Source of the DNA: Thinopyrum elongatum
Taxonomy: Eukaryota; Streptophyta; Magnoliopsida; Poales; Poaceae
Assembly (NCBI GenBank): GCA_011799875.1
Contig: CM022297.1
Coordinates: 515,709,207 to 515,773,206, forward strand
Length of the DNA stretch: 64,000 bases
Reading direction: 5' to 3'
The notes under the pieces were generated by a model that did not search any database, had not been told where the DNA came from, and saw nothing but the letters and a program-made list of their open reading frames with translations. Shown here in pieces: positions 35,742 to 46,308 of the stretch. The position numbers and the translations under genes are program-made. Position 1 is the stretch's first letter, and every line of letters starts with the position of its first letter.

Positions 35742-36047
35742 GATCGGAGGGTCCAGGGCAGGAGGCCTACGCCTTTCGATCGTAGCTTTTATTTTACCCC
35801 GCCTCTGTGAAGGCTTATCTCTCTCTCTTTGTAATATATCTGTACTCAGATATCTGACGCTTCCGCTGACACTTGTATGCCATCGAGCTATGTATTCGAG
35901 CCCTCGAGGCCCTGGCTTGTAATATAAAGCTTGTATGACTTTATTTATGTTTTAGAGTTGTGTTGTGATATCTTCAAGTGAGTCCTTAGACTTGATCGTG
36001 CGCATTTGCGTGTATAATTAGTGCACGATTAAGCCGGGGTCGTCACA

Positions 36048-36350
36048 CCCATCCTCATCATCCTCCTTAACATTGGGGTTGTGGTAGAAGAGGATCGAAC
36101 AACCGGAAGAGCCATGACAGCGGCTGAAGCGATGCACCGTGCCGTCAGCGCTGCTCTGGTAAACCCCAGGGCAGAGGTTGAGCCACGGCGTGGTACCCCG
36201 TTGTTGCTGCGTGGCACGGCGCCAGTCACAGCACACGGCCCCGAAGCTTAGGTGGTCGGCGTGGGAGGTGAGACGGCAGAGGATGAGGCCGGCTAGGTCC
36301 GGCGGCAGGTCCGGCCAGTTTGGGGAAGACGTGGCGTGGGAGAGACCCAT
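36048..36350 (-). pseudogene. F-box/DUF295 gene, first (N-terminal) piece
   Basis: From the ATG at 36350 the minus strand encodes MGLSHATSSPNWPDLPPD and an F-box (LPPDLAGLILCRL, DHLSFGAVCCDWRRA) that would contact the SKP1 subunit of an SCF ubiquitin ligase. The start of the DUF295 propeller (TPWLNLCPG, HRFSRCHGSSGCSIL, KEDDEDG) follows. The frame is broken at 36048 by copy B and resumes at 22960. With the three pieces rejoined the gene is about 1.15 kb, normal for grass F-box/DUF295 genes, but two single-base shifts also disable it. Confidence 0.85.
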
Positions 36351-36474
36351 GGTCGATGAGATGCGATCGGCTGGTAGATAACCTAGGACAAATCCCGGGA
36401 ACAGATAGATATTACGTAACCCTAGTAGTTTTTCAATAAGTACAATATAACTAAGTGAAGCAATAACGACAAAG

Positions 36475-36804
36475 ATGGAATTCATCAGCGACAAGAACTG
36501 CGTCGAGCAGCACGTGGCCAACGGCGGGTGCATCGGCGAGTTCATCACGGCGGTAGACGAGTGCCACCCCAGGCAGATCAAGAGTCGGGAGGACCCCGAC
36601 GAGCGCGTCCTCGACGTCGATGCGTGTGTCAAGGCCACGGCGGCGCTGCGTAAGTGCTTCGAGGGCAACCGCCTGTGTTTCGCGCAGCAGTACATACCCC
36701 GCATGGACGAGGGCCTCGACGAGGACCGGAAGCCACCTCCGGAGAAGGTGGAGGTGGAAGAGCTGACCCGGTTCAGGTGGTGGACTGGCATGAGGAGAAG
36801 CTAG
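36475..36804 (+). CDS. Twin-cysteine (GCK-like) small protein, copy 2
   Basis: This 109-residue open gene starts MEFISDKNC. Its core is HVANGGC-x10-C, then 20 residues, then C-x9-C (ACVKATAALRKC), then QQYIPRMDEGLDEDRKP and the C-terminal RWWTGMRRS. The spacing and the GGC...F...C and C.KATAALRKC signatures resemble the plant GCK domain. Paired CX9-10C motifs suggest a disulfide-linked helical hairpin, as in CHCH proteins oxidised in the mitochondrial intermembrane space. No signal peptide or membrane helix is seen. It is the first intact member after the F-box gene, which is divergently oriented only about 125 bp away, so the two may have shared a promoter region. Function is unknown. Confidence 0.75.
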   Translation: MEFISDKNCVEQHVANGGCIGEFITAVDECHPRQIKSREDPDERVLDVDACVKATAALRKCFEGNRLCFAQQYIPRMDEGLDEDRKPPPEKVEVEELTRFRWWTGMRRS

Positions 36805-37978
36805 GTTTTTTTTTTTTGAGGGGTGAGGAGAAGCTAGGTTGATATATACCTATGCATGGATTGTTATTTTAATCCCGCTATGCATGGATTGTGATGAGTG
36901 TTGATTGGCGATCAACCCATCAACTAATTCTTGTACTTTTCCTTTTTTTTAACAGCCCTACATGTCTGCATGCCCTTTATATAATCTTAATGTTATAGAT
37001 CAGATTGGTTAGCGGTGATGGAGTTTGTATATATACTTGATATAATCGACTCTTTGTTCTGGCTGAGTTTTCTTTCTAAAATTCTAGAGGTTCTCTATCC
37101 GCACAATAAACACTTGTTCGTGTTTCCTGCGAGCCTTCGATAATATTGCAGTATTACGGTCGCCCATTGGAACCTCTATATATATTCATACTTACTTACA
37201 AAAGAGCAAATATTATCTTATCTAAACACAGCTTACGTCCGCAACCTCCGATTCCGTGATTATCGCCCACCTTTCCACTTGATTATTTTCGCACTCGATC
37301 CCTTCTCACCGCTGATGCCGGATCCGAGACCCACTTTGGCCTCCTCTCTCCTCAAGCAACCGGATGGCAAACCGTCCCTCCTGTGAAGGTCCTTTCTCAA
37401 ACATACCCCGCTTGGATAAGGGCCTCGATATTGTGATTCAAAGTGTAACTTTGACATTGTGATTCAAAGTTATTGGATAATTATTGGATTTGTTACCGAA
37501 GATATTTTCACTAGAATGTAATTTTATTAATTTTGGCCACCATGTTCAGTTGAAACGCAGTTGTTAAAAAGTTGCTGAAACACCATGAACGAGTAGTTAA
37601 CCAAAAGGATTTGGAAGGACATTCCTTGAGCGGAAAAAGTCTACCGCCGATACATATACGGTATACATAATCTCACCGGTACGGGTTTAGCAGAAGGTTT
37701 CATCATGAGTTGGGTTGACCCTTAGGACAAGTCACGGGATCTACGAAGATCTATATATGGATCAGGCAAAAAAAAAAAGTAGTGCAACACGGTTGCAACG
37801 CACGTACCGTGTAATGGATATGTTATTTGACGGTGCAATTGAGACCGAGCGTGACATGTAGGGCGACGGATTTGGAATATCAACAGACCCTACCAATCGC
37901 AGGTAGCTATTTAAAGCGACATAGCGATCCACCTACCAATCGATTTCCTTGTTAACCCTAGGTGGAGTAGCTAACGCC
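36805..37978. other. Spacer between cluster copies 2 and 3
   Basis: The AT-rich 3' flank of copy 2 is followed by unassigned DNA. The last 200 bp (from about 37785, GGTTGCAACGCACGTACCGTG) is shared with the upstream flank of copy 5 (46110), so it is part of the duplicated gene unit and probably contains the promoter; AGCTATTTAAAGCGACAT at about 37902 is a TATA-like candidate. Confidence 0.45.
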
Positions 37979-38338
37979 ATGCGGTGCCGCGAGAGGTGCG
38001 ACGAGAGACTCGTCATGCATCACGTGACCAACGGCGGGTGCTTGGACGACTTCAACAAGGCGATGGACGTGTGCCGCGGCCACTACAGCCCCAAAGCGTC
38101 AGAACGCGGCATTAGGCGAGGCGTCGGCGAGCGCATCGTGGACGTGCAGGCGTGCGTCAAGGCCACGGCGGCGCCGCGCGAGTGCTTCACCGGCAACCCC
38201 GCGATGTTCAAACACCAGTACCTCCGCCGCATAGACGAGGGCCTCGACCAGGACACGAACCCGACGACCTCTGAGGTGATTCTAGATGAATATGAACGTT
38301 GCATCTTCAGGTGGTGGACCGACCTGCGGAGAAGCTAA
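37979..38338 (+). CDS. Twin-cysteine (GCK-like) small protein, copy 3
   Basis: The ATG at 37979 aligns with the ATG of copies 4 and 5 (all AACGCCATG) and is preferred to the longer frame from 37949. The 119-residue product lacks the N-terminal FFTYxEAS block of copies 4 and 5 and begins MRCRERCDERLVMHHVTNGGC. The cysteine pairs are intact: GGC-x10-C and, 26 residues later, C-x9-C (ACVKATAAPREC). The proline in the second helix replaces a leucine conserved elsewhere and could weaken the hairpin. KHQYLRRIDEGLDQDTNP and the tail RWWTDLRRS follow. The frame is open, and I expect a gene but cannot exclude early decay. Confidence 0.65.
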   Translation: MRCRERCDERLVMHHVTNGGCLDDFNKAMDVCRGHYSPKASERGIRRGVGERIVDVQACVKATAAPRECFTGNPAMFKHQYLRRIDEGLDQDTNPTTSEVILDEYERCIFRWWTDLRRS

Positions 38339-38340
38339 GC

Positions 38341-38720
38341 TATGCAATCCATTGCATAACCTATAATCGTATATATAGGTTATATCGAGTATAATAGGCA
38401 CAAGTTATTTTTCAATTGTGGATTTTTGGGTACGTATAACTGTATCAATATTATCACTTCGTTCGACTTCCCTGACCACTAGTACAAAATCTTTCGGCCA
38501 AAACAGCATACCAGACGCGCTTCATCGAGGATAGATCTTACATGACCAATACTCTTAGAAAAAGTCAATTAAACGTGTCTAAACAGTCAATTAAACGTCG
38601 GATTTTTTTAACGTACATGTCCCCTCCGCCCTATAATCTTGTACGCACCTGCTGTATTTTCCGATGGATGGACTAGTATATAGGATTATCCTGCAGTAAA
38701 CTAGTTTCGACATTGAGTTT
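38341..38720. other. 3' flank of copy 3, shared with other copies
   Basis: CCACTAGTACAAAATCTTTCGGCCAAAACAGCAT at about 38477 recurs downstream of copies 4 (43335), 5 (46976) and 7 (53913), showing that duplication units included the 3' flanks. Confidence 0.7.
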
Positions 38721-39660
38721 TCTTTACGTGTTCGCTTTTCTTCTTCCTCTCGAAGAATGAAAAAGTGAGCTCGCCATCGCCGTTGCCAGCCGTCGCCGCC
38801 CTCTGGCGGCTCCCTCCTCCGGTGACCCAACGCAGACCACGAACGTCGCACCACATCCGGGGTCACCGCCCCGACGTACCGTCCAACCACCCCCGTTAGG
38901 CCGCGTCGACCGGATCAACAATTCTACCACCCAAGTGGCCCAAGATTGCCACCCAAGCGAAGGCCGAGCCGCTGCACCGCCCGATGGAGCCGCCTAACGC
39001 ATCGCTTTCCGAGGCCGTTGCCTCGACGCATATCAGCCGTCCAGGGCCACTGCCCCGTCATCCACCAAACCCGACGGAGGAGAAAATCAGATGCACCAAG
39101 CACAAGCACTCTCTCAAGCAATGACCCCAAGGAGGAAACGACGAAGACGCCGTCGACGCCCGCTCCGGAAACCATCTGGAGCTTAGGTTTTGACCCAGAG
39201 AGCCCAAGCCCCTCGTAAAGGGAAAATGAGTTCCACGACGATGCCTCCAAGGTGGGAAACGACGCTCGAAAGCGCTGGCGTCGACGGCACCGACAAAGTC
39301 GGGTCATGGCTTTCGCCCGGAACACACTCATCATGCAGAGGCCTGCAGATCTGGACCACCCTTGAGCGTGGAGATCATCGGAGGCGTCCTCGTTGCGCCT
39401 TGCACCCTCCATCATTGACCACCAAGCTCCACCGCACAGCACCCACAGCAGCAGCACCTCCAGCTGTGAGATAGAAACGAGCTCACACGCCAGGATTTCA
39501 ACCGAACGTGGGTCACGCTGGAAGAAACAATCCCGAGCACCAACATGGCCAAGACGCTATGGCTCCCAGCCCGGGGCCGCCGCCGGAGGGGGGCTGCATC
39601 AAGCAACCATGGGTTTTCACCAAGCACCTTGAAGTTCTTACGTTCTGCATAACGCCGTTG
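38720..39660. other. GC-rich unclassified block, probably transposon-derived
   Basis: A sharply bounded GC-rich segment lies within AT-rich flanks. Open frames occur on both strands (for example 38924-39457 minus), as expected from composition, with no domain I can identify. It may be a retroposon or Helitron-type capture. No terminal repeats were found. Confidence 0.35.
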
Positions 39661-41310
39661 ATCTAGTCCGAGATTAGGTGATTACGTTGAGTAGCCTAAG
39701 GTTAATTAATTTTAACAAAATCATGTCATTCAAAAGTTTTATGTTTTTTTAAGAAAGAGATGCAAGCAGTAAGTACATTTTTTAGGTGGAAAATAGTTTT
39801 TTTTTTCAAAGCAAAAACGTGGTTAAGTTGATTCAGTAGTGAAACAACGTGTCCGCTTTTTGTGGGGGGGAAAAAGAGTAAAACAACGTGGTCCACTTGA
39901 AACGAAAGAACGATCCAAAACCACACCATCAGTTCCGGTTCCCGTTTCGACCAAAAAATTTAAAAACCCAGGCCAGGCGTGCATGGATAAGCCATCCAAA
40001 CACCAAACAATAAACAAACGTGCGCGCCCATGTTGCAGCACAAGTCACGGGATCGATGGAGAGCCATATACATATATACTAGCACATATGTCCGTGCGTT
40101 GCAACGGGAAAAACATATTTATGTACTCAAATTTTTAATTTGATGAGAATAGTATGTGCAAGCATAACACTCTGTGTTTCGCTAAAACGCTAGCCAAAAC
40201 GCCCACCGGTGCTGCATAGTAGCATCCGGACCCTACGGCGTTATGATCTGTTCAAAAGTACCGAGCGTCATTCTTGAAAAAAAAACTATTCTCACATAGA
40301 AAGTGTCTCTCCTATCTCTACCTAATATTAATATATACTTGTCCTCAAAAAATATTAATATAAACTTACAATAGTTAAAAGGAGTAAGTTTTCTTCCTTA
40401 GTTTTTCATCGCACACACCTATTTATTTAACTTGTTTACTGCAAATATAAGCACGAACAATGGGCTCGGAACACTATAAAGTACTAATTTCATTGCATAA
40501 TTTCTCTCCATAGCCAAGGCAAGCAAGTGCAACACCACCATGTTTGGTCACCCATTTTGTCTGCTAAATTCGATTGTACCAGCTACATTTTATGTTAAAA
40601 CATCAAACAAAGTCTATCCTTGAAATGAAAGAACAACTTTAATCCGGTGGTTCTGGTAGACACATCAAAGATGATTATTATATAGCACAATGTCGGTGCT
40701 TCCCTACAGATCATTATACTATACATTCAAACGGAGTATAGAATGAAAAAAATAGCATTATCAATAAACCTGGAGTAGCAACAGCTATAAGCAGACCAAC
40801 CCGGTGCAAGTGCCGTTCCTGTCCAACGAAAGCCACGACAGCCACTCGCGTTTCTCTTCCTTGGCCATGCCGCACGCGTTATTCTCTCCGTAGGCCACGC
40901 GCGCGTCTTCTGTTGCTAAATTCTGCGGCTAATAGTTTTCCAATAAGATGACACACTGAAATCAACCTGTTAAGGCCAACAAACTGGTTGAGATGTTTTC
41001 AGCTCAGATGTCAACCACTGAACTGAATAAACAAAAAGAAGAAGCAGATAATTCCCCTTGCCATGAACACAAGAACAGAGTATAAGAAGTTAATCAGGTG
41101 GGGTTCGATCCAATCGTCGGCCCCCGCGCACATATGCATGTATGTATGCCCATCTCTATGATAAAATTGAATTTTGTTTTTGTTTGGTTTATAGCAGCAG
41201 TCACCTCCTCATCATCTCACGGGGATGCCAGATGCCGAATGCCAATGCCGGCCTACCTCTATGTACACCAAAGGATTGTATATTACAATGATTGGGAATC
41301 ACCTCACGGC
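39661..41310. other. AT-rich intergenic sequence
   Basis: No gene was recognised. CCGTGCGTTGCAACGGG at about 40093 is a palindromic motif often seen at grass transposon ends, but no second end was located. Confidence 0.4.
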
Positions 41311-41314
41311 GCTC

Positions 41315-41839
41315 TCACCTCGACGTGCCGTAGCAGTGTAGGAACACCCACAGCAGGGAGGCATTCAGGAGCGTACTGAACACCCATGCCCTGCCCCCGA
41401 TGCCGCTGTGCCCGCCGGCCACTGCCCCGCCGAAGTGCATCCACACGACCCCCGCGTGGCACACCAAGTTGCACCCCAGCAGCCCCAGCTGGCAGGCGAG
41501 CGCCACTGGCGTTGACCTGCTCCGGGCGGCGCGCGCCGCGGGGAGCCCCGCGTTGTCCACCCAGAACCGGAACCCGAAGGCGACGGCGTGGGCCAGCGTG
41601 GAGGACAGGATGTCCAGCACCTAGAACGACTGCGAGAACTCCAGCCACAGGAACGCCATGGCCACGGATGCCGCGTGCGCGAACACCTGGGCAGCCGCCC
41701 CGCGCCGGAGCCGCAGCACCGCGAACACGCCGCAGGTTGCGTGGAGGTACCAGGAGAGGTAGTAGGCGTAGGACAAGAAGAAGACGCGCCCCGACGAGCG
41801 GGTCCCCGGCGGGAAGCCGAGGAGCCGCCGGAGCGGCAT
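41315..41839 (-). pseudogene. ELO-like fatty-acid elongase (HOS3-type), broken
   Basis: The minus strand encodes the C-terminal two thirds of a plant ELO-family protein: LRRLLGFPPGTRSSGRVFFLSYAYYLS, then VFAHAAS and AFLWLEFSQSF, several membrane helices, and an ending VFLHCYGTSR. ELO proteins are ER membrane condensing enzymes of very-long-chain fatty-acid elongation; the plant members are called elongation-of-fatty-acids-3-like. A TAG at 41621-41623 replaces the residue after QSF. Upstream, GNTLVVAGPEP (about 41845-41880) lies in another phase, and the rest of the N-terminal helices is missing. The histidine motif of canonical ELOs is not clear here. It is a pseudogene by truncation and nonsense. 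Confidence 0.7.
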
Positions 41840-41846
41840 GGTCCGG

Positions 41847-42600
41847 CTCTGGCCCCGCCACGACCAGCGTGTTTCCCGTATCCACGCAGCAGGCAGCCAC
41901 CGAGGACCCCAGCCGCAGCTCGCCGGAGCGGCGCCGCCCTTTCTCTCTGCTCTTTTCTTCCCTTGCTCTCCCCCTCCTTCCTCTGTTTTTCCTCCTCCCC
42001 TCCCTGCTCATCTCCCTCCCTCGTTTCTTCTCTACAGAAGCCCCAACGTCATGGACGAGCTCCGCAAGAGGTTGGTCATGGCGCCGGACATCGATCCCGC
42101 AGCTCGGCCAAAGGCGGCCATGGCTCAGGAGGCACGCGTGCGCAGTGCAGTATGGGCGGCGCGGAACGAGGAGGTCGAGCGCCATGGACGACCCGCGACG
42201 GACCGATGCTGGCGGAAGGAGAGGGCCATGGATCGTGGTGAGCTCAGGCCGTCGCGGATGAACAAGGGGCGGAGAGAGAAGGAGAAGGATGGAGAGGAAA
42301 GAGGAGGCATGTGGGCTGAGGGGAGATCGCCGGAGTGGCCCACGGCGGCGGCGGGCGGTCTCCCGTGGGTGTGGAATCGGGTGGGAGGGCATCTCTCGCG
42401 CGTGCGGCGCAGAGGAGAAATTGGAGATGGATTACCTAGCGAATCGTTTTCTTTACGTACGGACTGCGGGTTGATTACGCAAAATCAGAGGGTTTTTTTT
42501 TTTTTGCAAAAAGGGTGCGACGGTGAATCTGACAAAATCAATGCGTGCTTTATTAGTAAATTAGGTAAAAGATAATTATTAGATCAGGGAAAAATACATA
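41847..42600. other. GC-rich upstream region of the ELO pseudogene and spacer
   Basis: It contains a C/T-rich tract (about 41935-42040) and frames on both strands (42051-42575 plus, 42392-41900 minus) without recognisable domains. Part is probably the eroded 5' end of the ELO gene. The segment from about 42560 is the promoter-side flank of copy 4. Confidence 0.4.
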
Positions 42601-42657
42601 GCTAGCGACCGGTCGATTGATTTCGGGCGTTGTTGACCCTAGCAGCTAGCTAACGCC

Positions 42658-43044
42658 ATGGTGTTCTTTACATACACGGAAGCGTGCCATGCATCGAGCG
42701 AAGCATCAAAGGCCGGCGCCAGATGTGACGAGAGGCTCGTCATGCATGGCTGCTTGGACGACTTCAACAAGGCCATGAGAGTGTGCGGCGGCAGCTACAG
42801 CCCCGAAACGTCACAACTAGACAAGTTTCGAGGCGTCGCCAAGCGCGTTGTCGACGTGGATGCGTGCGTCAAGGCCACGGCGGCGCTGTGCGAGTGCTTC
42901 GCCGCCAACCCTGCAAAGTTCAAGCACCAGTACCTCCGCCGCATCGACGAGGGCCTCGACCAGGACACCAACCCGTCGTCTTGGGATATTAGGGACGATG
43001 AACAAGCCATATTCAGGTGGTGGACTGGCATGAGGAGAAGCTAA
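42658..43044 (+). CDS. Twin-cysteine (GCK-like) small protein, copy 4
   Basis: This 128-residue open frame starts at AACGCCATGG with MVFFTYTEACHASSEASKAGARCDERLVMH. Compared with copy 5, five residues before the first core cysteine (RVTDG-type) are deleted, leaving MHGC-x10-C. The second pair is ACVKATAALCEC (C-x9-C) with one extra cysteine inside. KFKHQYLRRIDEGLDQDTNP and a perfect RWWTGMRRS tail follow. It has an N-terminal extension absent from copies 2, 3 and 6. It shares a long duplicated segment with copy 5. A 16-bp palindrome CGCCTATATATAGGCG lies 19 bp past the stop. Confidence 0.7.
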   Translation: MVFFTYTEACHASSEASKAGARCDERLVMHGCLDDFNKAMRVCGGSYSPETSQLDKFRGVAKRVVDVDACVKATAALCECFAANPAKFKHQYLRRIDEGLDQDTNPSSWDIRDDEQAIFRWWTGMRRS

Positions 43045-44300
43045 GCTATGCTATGCATGCATCGCCTATATATAGGCGTATACATAGATGTGTTAGATCG
43101 ATTACATTAGCATATACTACTAGATATAATAGGCAAAAGCTATTTCGGTATTGAATTATCTTTTCCTTTTTGTTGTGGAATTTTTTGGTTTAGACGGATT
43201 AGATTGCGCGATGAAGTTAGTATCGATATAATAGGCAAAAGTTAGTTGTGCGTTCAATTATCTTTCTCTTTTGGTTGTTGAGTTCCTTAGTATGTGCAGG
43301 ATACTTATACTTAGCTCATTGTTTTCCTGACCACTAGTACAAAATCTTTTGGCCAAAACAGCTCAACAGAGGCGATTCATCAAACTATTCGCTATGCATA
43401 TGCATCGCAACTGATGGCGATAGATCTTACAGACTTGGTCAATTAAAAGTTGGAGTTCTCCCTTCGTCTTTAACTGTTGGACAGTGTATTTTCGAACGGA
43501 TGAAGTATAAAATTGGATATCAAACATTGAATTTGTTATGTAATTGTGTTTTTTTAACCGTCGAACACCTCTCTTTTACTAATAAAAGATAACTTTAAGT
43601 AAATGGAGGGAACGTTCACTCACTAGACGTTAGACACGACGTTCTTGTGGCCTTTCTATCACAAAATAAGCTGCATGCATGTATTTGATAGAGAAAAAGT
43701 AGCAAGCGGAAAAAAATGTTTTGCACACTATCCTCCCACGATGGAGCGGTGGTGTGGTCGCCCGAGTGAGGTTCATCTTGCCCTGTCTTGTCACCTATCT
43801 AACGAGAATACTGCATCAAGCCAATGCATCAAGTTCTGAGTAAGAGAAGGCCATTGAACCCAACAGCCAGTGAAATCACATCATGGACTTGACCTGGAGA
43901 TATTTGAATATTGGAGTTATAAAACTAATGCCGAAGATTTCAACACATTTGTGTTATGTTATCTCAGTGCAAGAGGCATGCAAGAACAACTTACGGCTCT
44001 GTCACTCTCGATCATCACCTTTTTCGGTCACTAGATATATGCTAAATGAAGAAGTACAACTTAAGAAGTACTCCCTCCGTTCTCTATTATAAGGGGTTTT
44101 GGATATTACACCATGGACTACATACAGATTGAAATGAATGAACAAACATAGTAAAATGTGTCCATATACATCCATTAAAAAAGTTACAATATCTTAGAAT
44201 AGTGAACAGTTTTTTCCTTTTAGTTTTGTGCTCTCATGAACTTTTTCGCAAGAAAATACAAATTTTTCACCAATATAATTTTTAGTCTGTTAGGAAAACC
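43045..44300. other. Noncoding flank of copy 4 within duplication unit 1
   Basis: No supported gene. About 44074-44220 begins CTCCCTCCGTTC and has the look of a decayed Stowaway-type MITE; its right end is not recognisable. Confidence 0.5.
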
Positions 44301-44304
44301 CACA

Positions 44305-44868
44305 AAACATTTTTTGTCATTTAGCAAAACTCTTCCTGAGTCTTTCCCTCTTGCGACTAAGGCGGCTAGGGCACTTGTCCCCTCAAGGATTCGTCGTCCA
44401 CCCTGTGGATGCGCCTCCCCTCTGCTTGTTGCTTAGTCGGCTGGCGGCGGGGACGGTATCCAGGTGGCTCGGTTCTAGCTAGTAATTTAGGTTGGATTTT
44501 TCTCCTCGTAGGTCTGGTTTTTGGCGGATAAACACGCTTCATCTTCGATCTAATTTTCCCAACTCTGATTCTCCTCGAGTTCTTCTAGCGATGATGTAGA
44601 TAGGATGTAGTCGATAGCGATAAAGACTGCAACTCTAGTGTGCTGGTCCTTAGGGGTACATGCACAAATACTTCCTGCTTGTCATCAATAATGTCAAGCC
44701 AGCTCTGGTAGGGGAATGACGACAATGACGCGTCAGTGGCTCATTCTAGCGGTACTGGTGGTCGTTAGGTCGTCCAGGGTTCTCAATGTAATATTTTATT
44801 ATGTTTGGGGTGCTTTGTACTTGTGGTGAATCTTTATAATAGACCCATGTCCTTCTCTAAAAAAAACC
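44305..44868 (+). mobile_element. Short non-LTR retroposon R, copy R1
   Basis: A roughly 560-bp block ends TTTATAATAGACCCATGTCCTTCTCTAAAAAAAA, an A-tail. It is homologous to 48985-49629 and to 57843-62707 (split by LTR copy C). Landmarks are the TTAGGTT-GG-TTTTTCTCCTCGTAGGT stretch and TTTATTATGTTTGGGGTGCTTTGTACTT. No intact protein is present. Confidence 0.6.
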
Positions 44869-44890
44869 AACCACACCTATGAACTTTGTT

Positions 44891-45248
44891 TTTTTTGTTT
44901 TTGTTTTTTTGCGGGGAATCAGGGAGCTTTTATTCCAAGCCAACAGGGCTACAATCTGCCATTACAAGACTTTGAAGAAAACCTGGAGCCCTATGCAGCC
45001 AACAGGCTGTGCTCCGAGCAGTTCGCGCATAATAGGCAAGACTATGAGCCACCCTATTCTGTGATCTACCTATCTTACAATGTTTAAACTCCTGTTCTTC
45101 CATTAAAAGCTTGATCTCCTTAACTAGATTACCAGATGGTGATTTGATGAGAGAAGCATCTTGCATCGAAGATAGTGCTGCTAGCGAGTCCGATTGCACA
45201 ATAACAGGAAGACTAGACCACTCCATGGCTAGTGACATTCCTATTTTG
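44891..45248 (-). mobile_element. 5'-truncated LINE with RNase H fragment
   Basis: An exact 18-bp target duplication (ACACCTATGAACTTTGTT, 44873-44890 and 45249-45266) flanks the insert. A poly-T tract at the left is the A-tail of a minus-strand element. The minus frame 45238-44930 encodes the end of an RVT_3-type RNase H domain (VIVQSDSLAALSSM, EEQEFKHCKIGRSQNRVAHSLA). RNase H of this type is found at the end of plant L1 ORF2. It is absent from the equivalent site in duplication unit 2 (49634). Confidence 0.9.
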
Positions 45249-45589
45249 ACACCTATGAACTTTGTTGAGGGTCAAAAAGCTAACTTCTTCGATTGTTGCC
45301 ATCAACGTTTTGTAATGATTCCAAAACTTCAAAACGCTGCTCTTAGACCATACGTCCAGATCACCAACTGTTTCAGTTCAGGATTAATTGCATTCATTTT
45401 GAATAGATCTAATGACATATAAGCAACATTCTGATGAGTAATGTTTTGATGACTTTCTGTCTATTGGTATTTATAAATTTGTACATATATGCATAAGTAT
45501 TACTATTTTGAAGTTAGGCAGCAACAGTGATGGGAATAATGGTTCTTTGGCTTTCCTCGTGTCAATATTCTTCCTAGGAGTGGTTTTCT

Positions 45590-46230
45590 AACGTATGTGT
45601 TAGCTGACTTAGTTGGAAGGAGACATTTGATGGTATTGGCTGGTTGTGAGTTCGATGGCCACAAACGCACAACTAATTCTTTTTATTTTATTGAGGCAAT
45701 TATTATTTGTCGCTTTTCTTTTTGAGCAACTATTATCATTTTTAGCTGATTCTAGGAAGGCCCATACAGGGCTCCTAGCCCACAAAATAATTTCTGTGGA
45801 GCGTTTGTGGCCCAGCCTGGCGGGACGGCATTATAATAATTATTTACGATCGACTCGATACATATACGAACGTGCATTTGCCTAAAAAAAATATACGAAC
45901 GTGCGGGCGAGGTGCGATAAAAAAAATGAACGGACGTAGCTTCTCGGCCTTGTTCGGGACACCACGGACGCAGCCCAAGCATAGGCCCAACTCAGCGAAG
46001 CACCCAGCCAGGTCGAGGTGAGAGAAAAAAGAAAGCATCCCTCGACTTACGAAGAAACGGAACGCATTTTCTCAACAAACAGTCTTAAAAATCAGACGTA
46101 CTAAAAAAAGGTAACACGCGCGCTTGCAACGCACGTATCGTGCATGGATTATAGTACACGACGATAATAATTTGACTTGACCGACAGTGCAATTAATCGA
46201 CAAACCCGATCGTCGGTAGCTATTTCTTCT
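45590..46230. other. Junction between duplication units 1 and 2
   Basis: No gene was recognised. The last part (from about 46108, CTTGCAACGCACGTATCGTGC) is the conserved upstream flank of copy 5. Confidence 0.4.
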
Positions 46231-46233
46231 ATC

Positions 46234-46243
46234 TATTTATAAA
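46234..46243 (+). promoter_or_regulatory. TATA-like box upstream of copy 5
   Basis: TATTTATAAAG lies about 70 bp upstream of the copy 5 ATG at 46309, followed by a purine-rich stretch. The spacing suits a plant TATA box with a short 5' UTR; copy 3 has TATTTAAAG in the equivalent place. Confidence 0.45.
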
Positions 46244-46308
46244 GAGAAGAGAAGAGAAAATACATAGCGATTGATCGATTTCGTTGTTACGCGTAGCTAG
46301 CTAACGCC

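Larger units (their letters stand above)
22966..36047 (+). mobile_element. LTR-like element copy B, with nested Copia element
   Basis: It starts TGTAACACCCCC at 22966 and ends GGGGTCGTCACA at 36047, flanked by an exact 5-bp duplication CCCAT (22961-22965 and 36048-36052). After removing the nested Copia element and one GATTC, about 4324 bp remain, matching copies A and C. TG...CA ends and 5-bp duplications indicate an LTR-class insertion; with no internal region it is best read as a solo LTR. The right end contains AATATAAAGCTT, a possible polyadenylation region. It lies between the F-box exon pieces. Confidence 0.88.
42600..45590 (+). repeat. Segmental duplication unit 1
   Basis: This segment, holding copy 4, is repeated at about 46240-50300 with copy 5. 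Matching landmarks include the 3' flank CCACTAGTACAAAATCTTT, the GCATCAAGCCAATGCATC block (43811 and 47472), CAGTGCAAGAGGCATGCAAG (43965 and 48622), the short retroposon R, and GATGGGAATAATGGTTCTT (45530 and 50247). Unit 1 alone contains the LINE insertion at 44891. Confidence 0.85.

Noticed and set aside
38924..39457. 177-residue minus-strand frame in the GC-rich block
   Set aside because: No recognisable domain, and frames of similar length are open on the opposite strand.
41386..42261. 291-residue plus-strand frame
   Set aside because: It is antisense to the ELO pseudogene; arginine/proline-rich composition shows it is a shadow frame.
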